A stretch of 64,000 nt of DNA, taken from the NCBI RefSeq assembly GCF_013466425.1, contig NZ_CP059165.1, forward strand, positions 186,001-250,000. The letters are read 5' to 3'. Every line of letters starts with the position of its first letter. The stretch's first letter is position 1. This document shows, in pieces, positions 16,829-24,820 of the stretch. The DNA comes from Mycobacterium vicinigordonae (GTDB lineage: Bacteria > Actinomycetota > Actinomycetes > Mycobacteriales > Mycobacteriaceae). Under the pieces are notes generated by a model that saw only the letters and a list, made by a program, of their open reading frames with translations, made no database searches and was not told the origin of the DNA. A program made the position numbers and the translations under genes.

Positions 16829-18046
16829 TCAGAAGAAGAATCCGGCATGTGGCGCCCGGGGCACCGCGAACAGCCGATCGGCCTCCTCCAGCGCCGCAGT
16901 GTCGTCTCCGGTGACCAGCCCGGCGGCCGCAAGACTTTGCCAGGGCGTTCCGCCGAGCAGCACGGCAGCGAGGCCGGCCACGTCGACGCGCAGCTGGGGA
17001 GGCCGGTCGGTTGGTTCGGCGCCGTCGGGTGTGACAGCGTATGTTGCCGAATTCTTCTGTAACAGAGTGTCATTGACCGCAATAGCGACGCAGTCTCCGT
17101 CGGCGTAACGGCGGGCGCCCAGTGCGGCGCGAACGTCGACGACGCGAAGCCAGGTTTCGTCGTATACGGCGGTCACCTTCGCAGCCCGACGGTCGAGGAG
17201 TAGCAGGGGCAGCGGATCATCGAGGGGCAGCATCCAGAACACCACGCGGTCGATGAGATCCAGCCCGAGCAAGAACCGCAGCAGCCCGAGGTAAGCATCG
17301 GCGGTGGGCGCAAAGAAGTCCTCGACCACGATGGTGCGCTGGTCGCTGATGAACCACCGCTCGGTGTCGATTGGACGGTACCGGGCGAACCCGGACTCTG
17401 ATCCCGGGTCACCGTGCACTGCCGCATAGGCAGGCCCCGGTGTTGCCTGCTGGCGCAGGCGTAGGCTGCGCCACCATGCCGGCGATCGGTCGACAGTGCC
17501 GGGTCTCGTCGGCCGATTCTGAGAATAGATGCGCGGCAACACTTCCCAAGTCTCGCTGGGCTCCAGCAACCGCACCGGTCCACCTGTTGCGACACCGGCA
17601 CGCAGCTCCGCCCGTGCCGTCACTACTTCCACGCTTTGTGTCGAACTCGCCACGCCGTAGCCGTATCGCTCGTAGATCGTGGCCTCCGAGGCCCGCAGTG
17701 ACGCGACGGCCTCCCCGCGGGCGGCAAAGTCCCGTAGTTGATGGTTCACCAACTCGGTGGCGATGCCCCTGCGGGTGAACGACGGGAGCACTCCGATGTG
17801 AGTCACCGCGGCGTGGTCCACAACCGCGCCTCCGGGCAGGGTCAGCCCGCTGGTCGCGGCGTCGGCGGTGCCGACGAGTCGCCCGTCGACGAAGGCGCCG
17901 ATGGTGCGGCCGGGTTCCAGCAGGGTGGTGATCTGGCCAGGCTTCAGTTGGGACAGGGGCGGGACGGCGATCATGGCGGTGCGAAATACGTTCGACGCGG
18001 CGATCAGATCTTCCTCGGCGTCCAGCACGCGGATATCGGTGGTCAC
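16829..18046 (-). CDS. eis: Eis family N-acetyltransferase
   Basis: From GTG 18046 (VTTDIRVLDAEED) the product is 405 aa, the usual length of Eis. The N-terminal GNAT domain shows AAVTHIGVLPSFTRRGIATE (acetyl-CoA site with RRGIA) and LRASEATIYERYGYG. A middle GNAT-like region includes PTRPGTVDRSPAWWRSLRLR and FVHG-like pieces; the C-terminal sterol-carrier-like domain ends in HAGFFF, so the C-terminal carboxylate is in the expected catalytic position after aromatic residues. In M. tuberculosis Eis acetylates aminoglycosides and host/bacterial proteins as a hexamer. It leads an operon with the FAD oxidoreductase and is divergent from an MFS transporter. Confidence 0.9.
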   Translation of the reverse strand: MTTDIRVLDAEEDLIAASNVFRTAMIAVPPLSQLKPGQITTLLEPGRTIGAFVDGRLVGTADAATSGLTLPGGAVVDHAAVTHIGVLPSFTRRGIATELVNHQLRDFAARGEAVASLRASEATIYERYGYGVASSTQSVEVVTARAELRAGVATGGPVRLLEPSETWEVLPRIYSQNRPTRPGTVDRSPAWWRSLRLRQQATPGPAYAAVHGDPGSESGFARYRPIDTERWFISDQRTIVVEDFFAPTADAYLGLLRFLLGLDLIDRVVFWMLPLDDPLPLLLLDRRAAKVTAVYDETWLRVVDVRAALGARRYADGDCVAIAVNDTLLQKNSATYAVTPDGAEPTDRPPQLRVDVAGLAAVLLGGTPWQSLAAAGLVTGDDTAALEEADRLFAVPRAPHAGFFF

Positions 18047-18143
18047 CCCGCCATCATTGCGTGCGCTTGCGCAGCAACTCCAATGCCGGCGGCGAAACTG
18101 CCTCGCGGCGCAGGACGACAGTGGCGCCGTGGCGGGGACCCCG

Positions 18144-19658
18144 ATGCTGGCCAATCCAGGTGGGACTTACCGTGGGAAAGTGGTCGACGGAGTTGATGCG
18201 CTCGAGGATTCGGTGCTGGCGGGCCGCAGTGGGCGCCCCGCTCCGCTGATCGCCGCCATGAGCCTGGTGGTGCTCACGGTCGCGGTGCTGCAGACGGCGG
18301 TGGTTCCGGTGCTCGGCGTGATCGCTAGCCAACTACACGCCACGCCGACGGGTGTGAGCTGGGTCGTCACCGCAAACCTGCTCAGTGCCGCCGGGGCCAC
18401 GCCGCTGATAGGGAGACTGGCGGATCGCTACAGCAAGAAGGCGGTGCTGTTGGCGGTCCTCGTCGTAGTCCTGGCCGGGTCGCTGATCGCGGCGGCAACC
18501 ACGTCCCTTGCCCTACTCATCGTCGGCCGGGTGTTACAGGGTGCATCCTTTGGCCTCTATCCGGTAGGGGTGGCAATTCTGCGGGCGGAATTCCCCGAGC
18601 CGGTGGTGGTGCGGGCGCTCGCCGTGCTCTCAGCGACGCTCGGGTTCGGCGGCGGAATCGGACTGGTGGTAACGGGCCTGCTGATGTCGGGGCAGGCCGG
18701 GTACCACCGGGTGTTCTGGCTGGCAACGGTTTTCGTCGTCCTAGTGATTGCCGCAGTGATCGCCCTGGTACCGGACCGCGCGGGCGCAGGTCACGGCTCC
18801 ATCGACTGGCTGGGCGCGGTGGGACTGGCTGCCGGGCTCACCGGTCTAATCCTGGTGGTGACACAAGGCAGTCACTGGGGATGGCTCGCGGCGCGGACGA
18901 TCATGGTGGCTGTGGCGGGGCTTGCGACGTTGGTGGCGTGGTGGCGATGGGAAGGCGGCCGCCCGCACCCGCTGGTGTCCACCTCGATGCTCACCCGACG
19001 GACGATGCTGATGACGAATCTGTCAACCATCCTGGTCGGAGTCGGCCTGTACGTCTCATTCCTGGGCCTGACTCAATTCGTTCAGACGTCGCGCACGGCG
19101 GCGGGCTACGGGTTCTCCTCGACGGTGCTGTATTCCAGCGTCGTGTTCCTATTGCCCGGCGCGCTGGTCGGAATGGTCATGGCCACCGCCAGCGGTCGTT
19201 TCATCGACCGCTTCGGTGCACAGGCGGTGCTGGTCGTAGGCGCGGCGATCGGTGCGGTCGGGTTCACGCTGCTGGCCGTGGCGCACGACGCCAGGTGGCA
19301 GGTGATCGTGGCGGGGGTGTGCATGAACATCTACGTCAGCCTGGCCTACGGAGCGTTGCCTGCCGTGGTCGTCGGAGAGGCCGGACCCGACGAGACCGGG
19401 ATCGCTACCGGCATCAACGCGATCGCCCGCACGATCGGCAGCTCGATTGCGGCGGCGCTGGTCGCCGGTGTACTTACGGCGTCGCACGGACGGCAGGGCC
19501 TGCCCGCCGAGGCGGCGTTCGTGGCGCTGTTCGTCCTCGGCGCGGTGACGGCTGCGGCGGTGGCCGTGTTGATCGCGGTGTCCGGTGTGCGAAACCGTGT
19601 GAGTGAGCCTTCGACCGGTCGTGTCGACGCACAGGCGCTGAATCACGAGTGGGGCTGA
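18144..19658 (+). CDS. MFS multidrug efflux transporter (DHA2/EmrB-like, about 14 TM)
   Basis: The 504-aa protein from ATG 18144 (GTG 18180 is possible) has about 14 hydrophobic segments. Conserved MFS motif A is seen as GRLADRYSKKAVL (about residues 90-102), with TANLLSAAGATPLIG before it. GRVLQGASFGLYPVGVAILR matches motif B (arginine plus GxxxG). The C-terminal half includes GRFIDRFGAQAVLVVG and ATGINAIARTIGSSIAAALV. It would export drugs or lipids by proton antiport across the inner membrane. Its position divergent from eis, an aminoglycoside-modifying enzyme, is suggestive but not proof of linked resistance. Its 3' end overlaps the next gene on the other strand by 16 bp. Confidence 0.85.
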   Translation: MLANPGGTYRGKVVDGVDALEDSVLAGRSGRPAPLIAAMSLVVLTVAVLQTAVVPVLGVIASQLHATPTGVSWVVTANLLSAAGATPLIGRLADRYSKKAVLLAVLVVVLAGSLIAAATTSLALLIVGRVLQGASFGLYPVGVAILRAEFPEPVVVRALAVLSATLGFGGGIGLVVTGLLMSGQAGYHRVFWLATVFVVLVIAAVIALVPDRAGAGHGSIDWLGAVGLAAGLTGLILVVTQGSHWGWLAARTIMVAVAGLATLVAWWRWEGGRPHPLVSTSMLTRRTMLMTNLSTILVGVGLYVSFLGLTQFVQTSRTAAGYGFSSTVLYSSVVFLLPGALVGMVMATASGRFIDRFGAQAVLVVGAAIGAVGFTLLAVAHDARWQVIVAGVCMNIYVSLAYGALPAVVVGEAGPDETGIATGINAIARTIGSSIAAALVAGVLTASHGRQGLPAEAAFVALFVLGAVTAAAVAVLIAVSGVRNRVSEPSTGRVDAQALNHEWG

Positions 19659-21154
19659 CCGGGCTTTCGTGGAGCTGCCACGCCGGTGCCTACCCCGGCA
19701 TCCGGGTGGCTAGCGGCCGCTCGCGCCAATCCGGTCCACCGGGAGAGCGCGGCCGTCCACGCCGCCCGATCCCGTGAATCACCGGCCCATGCAATGTATC
19801 CATCGGGCCGAACCAGCACCGCGGGCCCGTCGTCCGCGCGCTCGATCTGCCGCACATCGGTGGTGACCTGATCGGCGCCGCGTTCCCTGATGAAAATGAA
19901 GCCAGGTGTCCGCTGCAGTTCGGTGAGTCGGCCTTGCGCCAATGGAATCTGCGTAGCGCGGGTGCCCACCATAGGGTTCTCGTCGCGTCCGTGAGCGTAG
20001 CGCAAGGTTGTCCCGGCGAAGCTGCCGGCTACGGCGTCGCGGAATCGCGGTAGCCTAAGTAGCTTGGGCACCAGTAAGTTTCGCAGTGCGCGAGCGATGC
20101 GCGGATGCAGCGTCACGCCGCGCGCAATTAGGCCGGATTGCCACAGCACGCGTTTGCCGATCGGATGACGTTCGTTGTGGTAGGTATCGAGCAACGTGCC
20201 GTCGGCACCGGCGAGCACCGCATCGAGCTTCCAGGCTAGGTTCACCGCATCCTGGATGCCGGTGTTCATGCCCTGCCCGCCCATCGGCGAATGCACGTGG
20301 GCGGCGTCGCCGGCCAGGAACACGCGGCCGTGTCGATACTTCGTGACTTGCCTTTCGTCGCAATGGAATCGGGACTTCCATTCGATTTCGAGCACTTCGA
20401 GCTCAGCGCCCATCGTCTTCTTCAGGATGCCGATGATCTCCTCGTCCCGCACCGGTGCGCTGTCGGGTACCTGGTGGTTGCGGTCCCACGCCATTGCCCG
20501 GAACCAGGCGCCCTCGGCATCGCTGCGTAGGTAGGGAGCGAAGAACGCGAACGTGTTTCGCGTGCTGCCGACCCGCAAACTCTCGCCCGACCGCCGGTGC
20601 GCCAGTTTGATGTCGGCTAGCACAATCGACGATAGGAGCATCTTGCCGGGAAAGTCCGCGCCCACCAATTCGCGCACCGTGCTATGCGCACCGTCGGCGC
20701 CGATCACATACTGGGCCCGCCAACGTGATCCGTCGCTGCTCGTGACCGTCACGCCGTCGGCATCCTGTTTGATTCCGGATACCTCGACACCACGCCGGAT
20801 GTCGGCGCCCTGCGCCGCGGCGTAATCGTGCAGTGCCCGATCGACATTGATCTGCGGGGTGATCATGACGAATCGGTACGGCGAGTCCAGATGTGTCAGG
20901 TCGATCCGCGCGCCACCGAAAATCGTCACGCCCGACGCTTTGTTTGCTTCGGCCAGCAGGTCATCCGCGAGTCCGCGCGCATCGAGAACCTCGAGGGTGC
21001 GGGCCATTGTCGCGAATGCGCGGCTGGATGGGCTGACCGTTGGCCAGCGGTCCAGCACGATCACCGACCGACCGGCCCGCGCAAGATCACCAGCCGCGGT
21101 GAGTCCGGTCGGCCCGGCGCCGACGACGACGACATCCGTCTGATTGGCGTTCAT
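19643..21154 (-). CDS. FAD-dependent aromatic monooxygenase (PheA/TfdB class)
   Basis: From ATG 21154 the product is 503 aa. It has the FAD motif VVVVGAGPTGLTAAGDLARA (residues about 8-27), QYVIGADGAHSTVRELVGAD as DG motif, and GRVFLAGDAAHVHSPMGGQG followed by MNTGIQDAVNLAWKLDAVLA as GD motif. A C-terminal PDGYIAWAGDSRDRAAWTAA element is typical of PgaE/MhpA-type hydroxylases. Its ATG overlaps the upstream stop as ATGA, forming an operon with the small conserved gene before it. Both probably answer to the divergent TetR at 21640. The substrate is not evident. Confidence 0.85.
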   Translation of the reverse strand: MNANQTDVVVVGAGPTGLTAAGDLARAGRSVIVLDRWPTVSPSSRAFATMARTLEVLDARGLADDLLAEANKASGVTIFGGARIDLTHLDSPYRFVMITPQINVDRALHDYAAAQGADIRRGVEVSGIKQDADGVTVTSSDGSRWRAQYVIGADGAHSTVRELVGADFPGKMLLSSIVLADIKLAHRRSGESLRVGSTRNTFAFFAPYLRSDAEGAWFRAMAWDRNHQVPDSAPVRDEEIIGILKKTMGAELEVLEIEWKSRFHCDERQVTKYRHGRVFLAGDAAHVHSPMGGQGMNTGIQDAVNLAWKLDAVLAGADGTLLDTYHNERHPIGKRVLWQSGLIARGVTLHPRIARALRNLLVPKLLRLPRFRDAVAGSFAGTTLRYAHGRDENPMVGTRATQIPLAQGRLTELQRTPGFIFIRERGADQVTTDVRQIERADDGPAVLVRPDGYIAWAGDSRDRAAWTAALSRWTGLARAAASHPDAGVGTGVAAPRKPGQPHS

Positions 21155-21546
21155 CGCGGCACCGGGTACCAGCGGCGGATGTCGTCCGGCGTTGCGGTGG
21201 CCGCGTAGTTGAAGACGAAGCGGCAGCCCGGCTGGGTAACGTGCGCGGCGTTGACGATCGATTCGAACAGCAGCGTGTTCGCGGCGACCAGTCGGACGCC
21301 GGCACCGATGAGTACGGCGTCGTAGCGCTTGGCTGCCAGCCATTCTCGGGCCTTGGCGGCGCCCTTGTCGCCGAAGTCAATTAAGCAGCTATCCACCCGG
21401 TAGCCGGCAGCGCGCATCGCCGCGACGTTGTCGTCATTGGCGGCACGCAGATTTGCTGGGGAAAGGCCAGGAAAGGGGGCGAAGTCGGGCGACGAGTAGT
21501 CGATTACGTCCGGATCGAGCCCGATCTGGATGGCGGTGACGGGCAT
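21151..21546 (-). CDS. Conserved hypothetical protein, Rossmann-like
   Basis: Started at ATG 21546 (excellent AGGAGG site) the protein is 131 aa: MPVTAIQIGLDPDVIDYSSP, then FAPFPGLSPANLRAANDDNV, then KRYDAVLIGAGVRLVAANTL. VLIGAGVR looks like a phosphate-binding turn of an alpha/beta fold, and the C-terminus has PDDIRRWYPVP. I recognise it as a type often annotated only as hypothetical in mycobacteria. It is coupled by ATGA overlap to the FAD monooxygenase and divergent from a TetR gene, with a perfect operator palindrome in front. It may modify or bind the monooxygenase product. Confidence 0.7.
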   Translation of the reverse strand: MPVTAIQIGLDPDVIDYSSPDFAPFPGLSPANLRAANDDNVAAMRAAGYRVDSCLIDFGDKGAAKAREWLAAKRYDAVLIGAGVRLVAANTLLFESIVNAAHVTQPGCRFVFNYAATATPDDIRRWYPVPR

Positions 21547-21568
21547 GGCCACGACCTCCTGCCGGAAG

Positions 21569-21584
21569 TTCAACATCTGTTGAA
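21569..21584. promoter_or_regulatory. TetR operator candidate 1
   Basis: TTCAACATCTGTTGAA is a perfect palindrome with 7-bp arms (TTCAACA/TGTTGAA) 23 bp upstream of the gene starting at 21546. A near copy of the half-sites recurs at 21613-21626, which argues for a specific DNA-binding site, presumably of the TetR protein encoded next door. Confidence 0.65.
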
Positions 21585-21612
21585 GTCAAGCTAGCCTCGG
21601 CCGCTAGTAATG

Positions 21613-21626
21613 TCAACAGTTGTTGA
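21613..21626. promoter_or_regulatory. TetR operator candidate 2
   Basis: TCAACAGTTGTTGA is a 14-bp palindrome sharing the TCAACA/TGTTGA half-sites with the site at 21569-21584. It lies 13 bp before ATG 21640 and overlaps the alternative ATG at 21610, which favours the later start and autoregulation of the TetR gene. Confidence 0.6.
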
Positions 21627-21639
21627 ATACAATGCCCAG

Positions 21640-22194
21640 ATGGCCCCGAAGCCTCGCGATGGCGAGACGACCCGATCGACGATTCTGGCGACCGCGCGAT
21701 CCCAATTCGGCACCCACGGCTTCGAGCGCACCACCATCCGATCGGTGGCCGCGGTTGCCGGTGTAGACCCGGCACTGGTCATGCACTACTTCGGTAGTAA
21801 AGCCGAATTATTTGCTGCCGCTTCGCGATTCGACATCACTTTTCCCGACTTATCGGGCGTCCCGCCGAATCACCTCGCCGACGTGCTAGTTCCGATGTTC
21901 GTGTCGGTCTGGGGATCCGAAGGCCCGTTCCTGCCGCTGCTGCGCGCGGCCGCGACCAACCCCGTGGCAGCCGACGCGATGCTGGAGGTTTTCGTCGACC
22001 GGGTCGCGCCTGCTCTGGCCGCGGTGGTGCCGGACCGCGCTGCCGAGCGCGCCGCGCTGGTAGGGGCGCAAGTGCTCGGCCTGGCGACCGCACGCTACGT
22101 GCTGCGCCTGCCGGCGCTGGTTGAGATGGACGATGCGATCCTGACCGAGTGGTTGCGCCCGGTGCTGGCGCATTACCTGACCGGCAGCGTCTAG
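21640..22194 (+). CDS. TetR-family regulator
   Basis: The protein is 184 aa from ATG 21640 (ATG 21610 lies in an operator palindrome). The DNA-binding domain reads RDGETTRSTILATARSQFGT, HGFERTTIRSVAAVAGVDPA, LVMHYFGSKAELFAAASRFD. C-terminal part: ERAALVGAQVLGLATARYVL and a TetR_C-like helical bundle. The two related palindromes at 21569 and 21613 between this gene and the divergent hypothetical/monooxygenase operon indicate that it represses both directions. It converges on the BVMO gene with a 4-bp overlap. Confidence 0.87.
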   Translation: MAPKPRDGETTRSTILATARSQFGTHGFERTTIRSVAAVAGVDPALVMHYFGSKAELFAAASRFDITFPDLSGVPPNHLADVLVPMFVSVWGSEGPFLPLLRAAATNPVAADAMLEVFVDRVAPALAAVVPDRAAERAALVGAQVLGLATARYVLRLPALVEMDDAILTEWLRPVLAHYLTGSV

Positions 22195-23645
22195 CGGACT
22201 AGGAAGTGTCCGAGTTCGGGCTCGGCAAGCATGGCAGTCAGTGTCTTGCGGTTGTACGGCCACAGGTCGACGGTGTTGTTCTCGGTGAGGTACCACGAAT
22301 TGCAGCCGGTGTTCCAGACGGTCGGTATCATCGCTTCTGCCACACCGGCATTGAAGTCATCGGTGGCGTCCTCGGTTACTTCGATCGAGGTAGCCTCGCC
22401 GTCGCGCAGCATCTCCAAAAACCGCACGATGTAGTGGGCAGTTCGTTCCGCCGAATACTGCAGCGAGATCGATCCGGTGGGGGAGTTCGGCCCCAGAACC
22501 GTGAACAGGTTGGGGAAACCCGGAATCGCAGTCATCCGATAGGCTCGCGGACCGCCGGACCAGGCCTTGTCGATGGTCAGGTCGTCGCGGCCGGTGATCT
22601 GGATCGGCCGCATGTAGTTATGCGCCTGGAAACCGGTAGCCAGCACGATGACGTCGGTTTGCCGGTGGCGGCCGTCGGCGGTACGGATCCCGGTGGGTGT
22701 CACCTCGGCGATACGGTCGGTCACCAACTCCGCATTGTTGGATTGAATTGCGCGGTAGTAAGTTCCGGACACCACCTGCCGTTTGCACAGCGGCTGGTAG
22801 TCGGGGGTGAGCTTGGCCCGCAGCGCCGGGTTGCGGACCTGTAACCGCAGGGAGAGCCGGGCGTAGGCCTGAACCGCACGACGCCGCCAGGACGGACGGG
22901 TGGTGACGTCGGCGAGGATCCCCGAAGCCCACAGCAGCGCTTGATGCATCCGGTCGTGGGCAGCCGGGTAATGTAGGAGCGCGGCGGTCAGTAATGCACT
23001 CTGCCGCAACGTCATCGGCGCCCAGAGAATCCATTGCGGCGACCTGACGTAGTGTGCGACCGACCGCGCACCCGGTTGCAGCGCGGACACGATCTGTACA
23101 CCGGTGGACCCGGTTCCGATGACGGCGATGCGCTTACCGCCGGTATCGACGTCGGGGTCCCACCGCGCCGTGTGCACAACCGGCCCAGCGAATTCGTCTA
23201 GACCCGGGATGTCCGGCATGGCGGGATGGTGCAGCACACCTGTCGCACACACCACCACGTCGGCGTCGATCCGCTCACCGCCGGCAGTGCTCAAAGTCCA
23301 CTGGGTTGTGTTCTCATCCCATTGGGCGGCAACGACTTCGGTGTTCAGCCGGATCCGGTCACCCAGCCCGAGCGTGTCCACCACGTCGCGGTGGTAGCGC
23401 TGGATGTCGGCGCCGTCCGCCCAGATGTGAGACCAGTCCGGTTTTGGAGCGAAGCCGAATTGATAGATCTGGGAGGGCACGTCGCAGGTGAGGCCCGGGT
23501 AGCGGTTCCAGTGCCAGACGCCACCTACATCAGAGGCCTTCTCCAGCACGGTGACGTCGTTGAAGCCGCGTTGGTTGAAAACGTGCAATGCGGTGATGCC
23601 GGCGAGGCCTGCGCCGATAATCACCACCCGCGGCATCTGGGCCAT
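22191..23645 (-). CDS. Baeyer-Villiger-type flavin monooxygenase
   Basis: The 484-aa enzyme opens with VVIIGAGLAGITALHVFNQRG (FAD Rossmann) and continues with VGGVWHWNRYPGLTCDVPSQ, typical of FMO/BVMO proteins. The fingerprint FxGxxxHxxxW is complete as FAGPVVHTARW around residue 151, which identifies a type I Baeyer-Villiger monooxygenase. A second Rossmann motif, KRIAVIGTGSTGVQIVSAL, binds NADPH. It would insert oxygen next to a ketone carbonyl. Mycobacterial relatives include EthA, which activates ethionamide, but orthology is not established here. The neighbouring gene upstream is the PadR regulator. Confidence 0.88.
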   Translation of the reverse strand: MAQMPRVVIIGAGLAGITALHVFNQRGFNDVTVLEKASDVGGVWHWNRYPGLTCDVPSQIYQFGFAPKPDWSHIWADGADIQRYHRDVVDTLGLGDRIRLNTEVVAAQWDENTTQWTLSTAGGERIDADVVVCATGVLHHPAMPDIPGLDEFAGPVVHTARWDPDVDTGGKRIAVIGTGSTGVQIVSALQPGARSVAHYVRSPQWILWAPMTLRQSALLTAALLHYPAAHDRMHQALLWASGILADVTTRPSWRRRAVQAYARLSLRLQVRNPALRAKLTPDYQPLCKRQVVSGTYYRAIQSNNAELVTDRIAEVTPTGIRTADGRHRQTDVIVLATGFQAHNYMRPIQITGRDDLTIDKAWSGGPRAYRMTAIPGFPNLFTVLGPNSPTGSISLQYSAERTAHYIVRFLEMLRDGEATSIEVTEDATDDFNAGVAEAMIPTVWNTGCNSWYLTENNTVDLWPYNRKTLTAMLAEPELGHFLVR

Positions 23646-23702
23646 GCATCTCCTCCTCGCCGCCGGGGGGTTTGTGTGCGTCCACGGGTACCGGCAAAGA
23701 CG

Positions 23703-24269
23703 TCATTGTTGCAGTGTTGACAACCGTCTTTCCAGGATAGTCAGCGCACGCTCTGCCCAGCGCACATTTTCCTGCTCGAAGGATATTCCGCGCATCAGCG
23801 TCAGGTATGGGCCGATACGCGCGGCCTGCACCTGGTGCTCCTCTTCGGTGCGGCCGGCCAGGATGAGGGTGCGCAACCGCTCGTAGCGCTCGAGCTTGGC
23901 AGTAGACCACGCCAGCCGTTCGGCGATGAAGTCGCGCACGGCCGCGGTGTTGCCAGCGTCGGCGGCCTGAACCTTGACCAGCAGCTCGTCGCGCAGCACC
24001 AAAGCTTTGGGCGGCCGCGCAGTGAAATCGTGGATCGCTTGGTAACCCGCCTCGGTCAGGGAGTACATCCGCTTGTTCGGCCGGCGCTCCTGCAGGACGA
24101 CCCGTGCCTGGATCAAACCCTGCTCGGCCAGCCGATCGAGTTCGCGGTATAGCTGCTGCGGAGTCGCCATCCAGAAGTTGGCTACCGACGCGCCGAAGTC
24201 CTTGGCCAGGTCGTACCCCGAAGATTCACCTTCCAGGAGTGCGGCCAGCACGGCATCGCGCAACGACAT
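23703..24269 (-). CDS. PadR-family transcriptional regulator
   Basis: From ATG 24269 the protein is 188 aa. The PadR winged helix is clear: MSLRDAVLAALLEGESSGYD LAKDFG, then FWMATPQQLYRELDRLAEQG and KRMYSLTEAGYQAIHDF. The C-terminal half (WSTAKLERYERLRTLILAGR) is the coiled-coil dimerisation helix of PadR-s2/Vir_act_alpha_C type. It is divergent from the SnoaL-like/LLM operon at 24390 and upstream of the BVMO, so either could be its target; the intergenic region contains a 13-bp palindrome GAGGCCTGGCCTC. Confidence 0.85.
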   Translation of the reverse strand: MSLRDAVLAALLEGESSGYDLAKDFGASVANFWMATPQQLYRELDRLAEQGLIQARVVLQERRPNKRMYSLTEAGYQAIHDFTARPPKALVLRDELLVKVQAADAGNTAAVRDFIAERLAWSTAKLERYERLRTLILAGRTEEEHQVQAARIGPYLTLMRGISFEQENVRWAERALTILERRLSTLQQ

Positions 24270-24389
24270 CCGGGGATGATACAACGAAACACCTAATCAA
24301 AAAAGTGACTAAGAACGTATGGACATAGCCGAGGCCTGGCCTCTAGCGTCAACGCTGTTACTCAACAAATTGACTATGCGAGGTTTCTT

Positions 24390-24818
24390 GTGACTTCTGA
24401 GCACCCCTTCCGCAAGGCGGCTGAGTCCGGCGACTCCGCGGCCATCGAGGCATTGCTGGCCGACGAGGTCGTGTTCACCAGCCCCGTCGCCTTCAAGCCG
24501 TATGTTGGCAAACCGATCACCGCGGCGATCCTGCGCGGCGTGCTGCGAGTATTCGAGGACTTGCGCTACGTGCGCGAAATCGGAGATAGCAACGGCAACG
24601 ACCACGCCTTGATCTTTGAGACTGGGTTGGTTGGGGTGCCGGGCGTTCGCATCACCGGGTGCGACTTCGTGCACTTCAACGCCGATGGTTTGATCGACGA
24701 TCTGATGGTGATGGTCCGCCCACTATCGGGGGCGAAGGCGCTTTCCGAAGCGATGGGCGCCCAGTTCGCGCGAATCCAGCAGGAGGCACTGCAGTCCGCG
24801 ACCGCGCAGGACGGCTGA
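24390..24818 (+). CDS. NTF2/SnoaL-like protein
   Basis: The 142-aa protein from GTG 24390 (GAGG 8 bp upstream) fits the NTF2-like cone fold: FRKAAESGDSAAIEALLADE, VVFTSPVAFKPYVGKPITAA, ALIFETGLVGVPGVRITGCD, FVHFNADGLIDDLMVMVRPL. Members are small isomerases, hydratases or binding proteins for lipophilic substrates. It ends 2 bp before the LLM oxidoreductase, indicating an operon, so it may act on the same substrate. Confidence 0.78.
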   Translation: MTSEHPFRKAAESGDSAAIEALLADEVVFTSPVAFKPYVGKPITAAILRGVLRVFEDLRYVREIGDSNGNDHALIFETGLVGVPGVRITGCDFVHFNADGLIDDLMVMVRPLSGAKALSEAMGAQFARIQQEALQSATAQDG

Positions 24819-24820
24819 GC

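Noticed and set aside
24345..24365. Palindrome GAGGCCTGGCCTC region as a PadR operator
   Set aside because: PadR sites are usually AT-rich ATGT-8-ACAT types, and short GC palindromes are common here; mentioned only in the gene entry.
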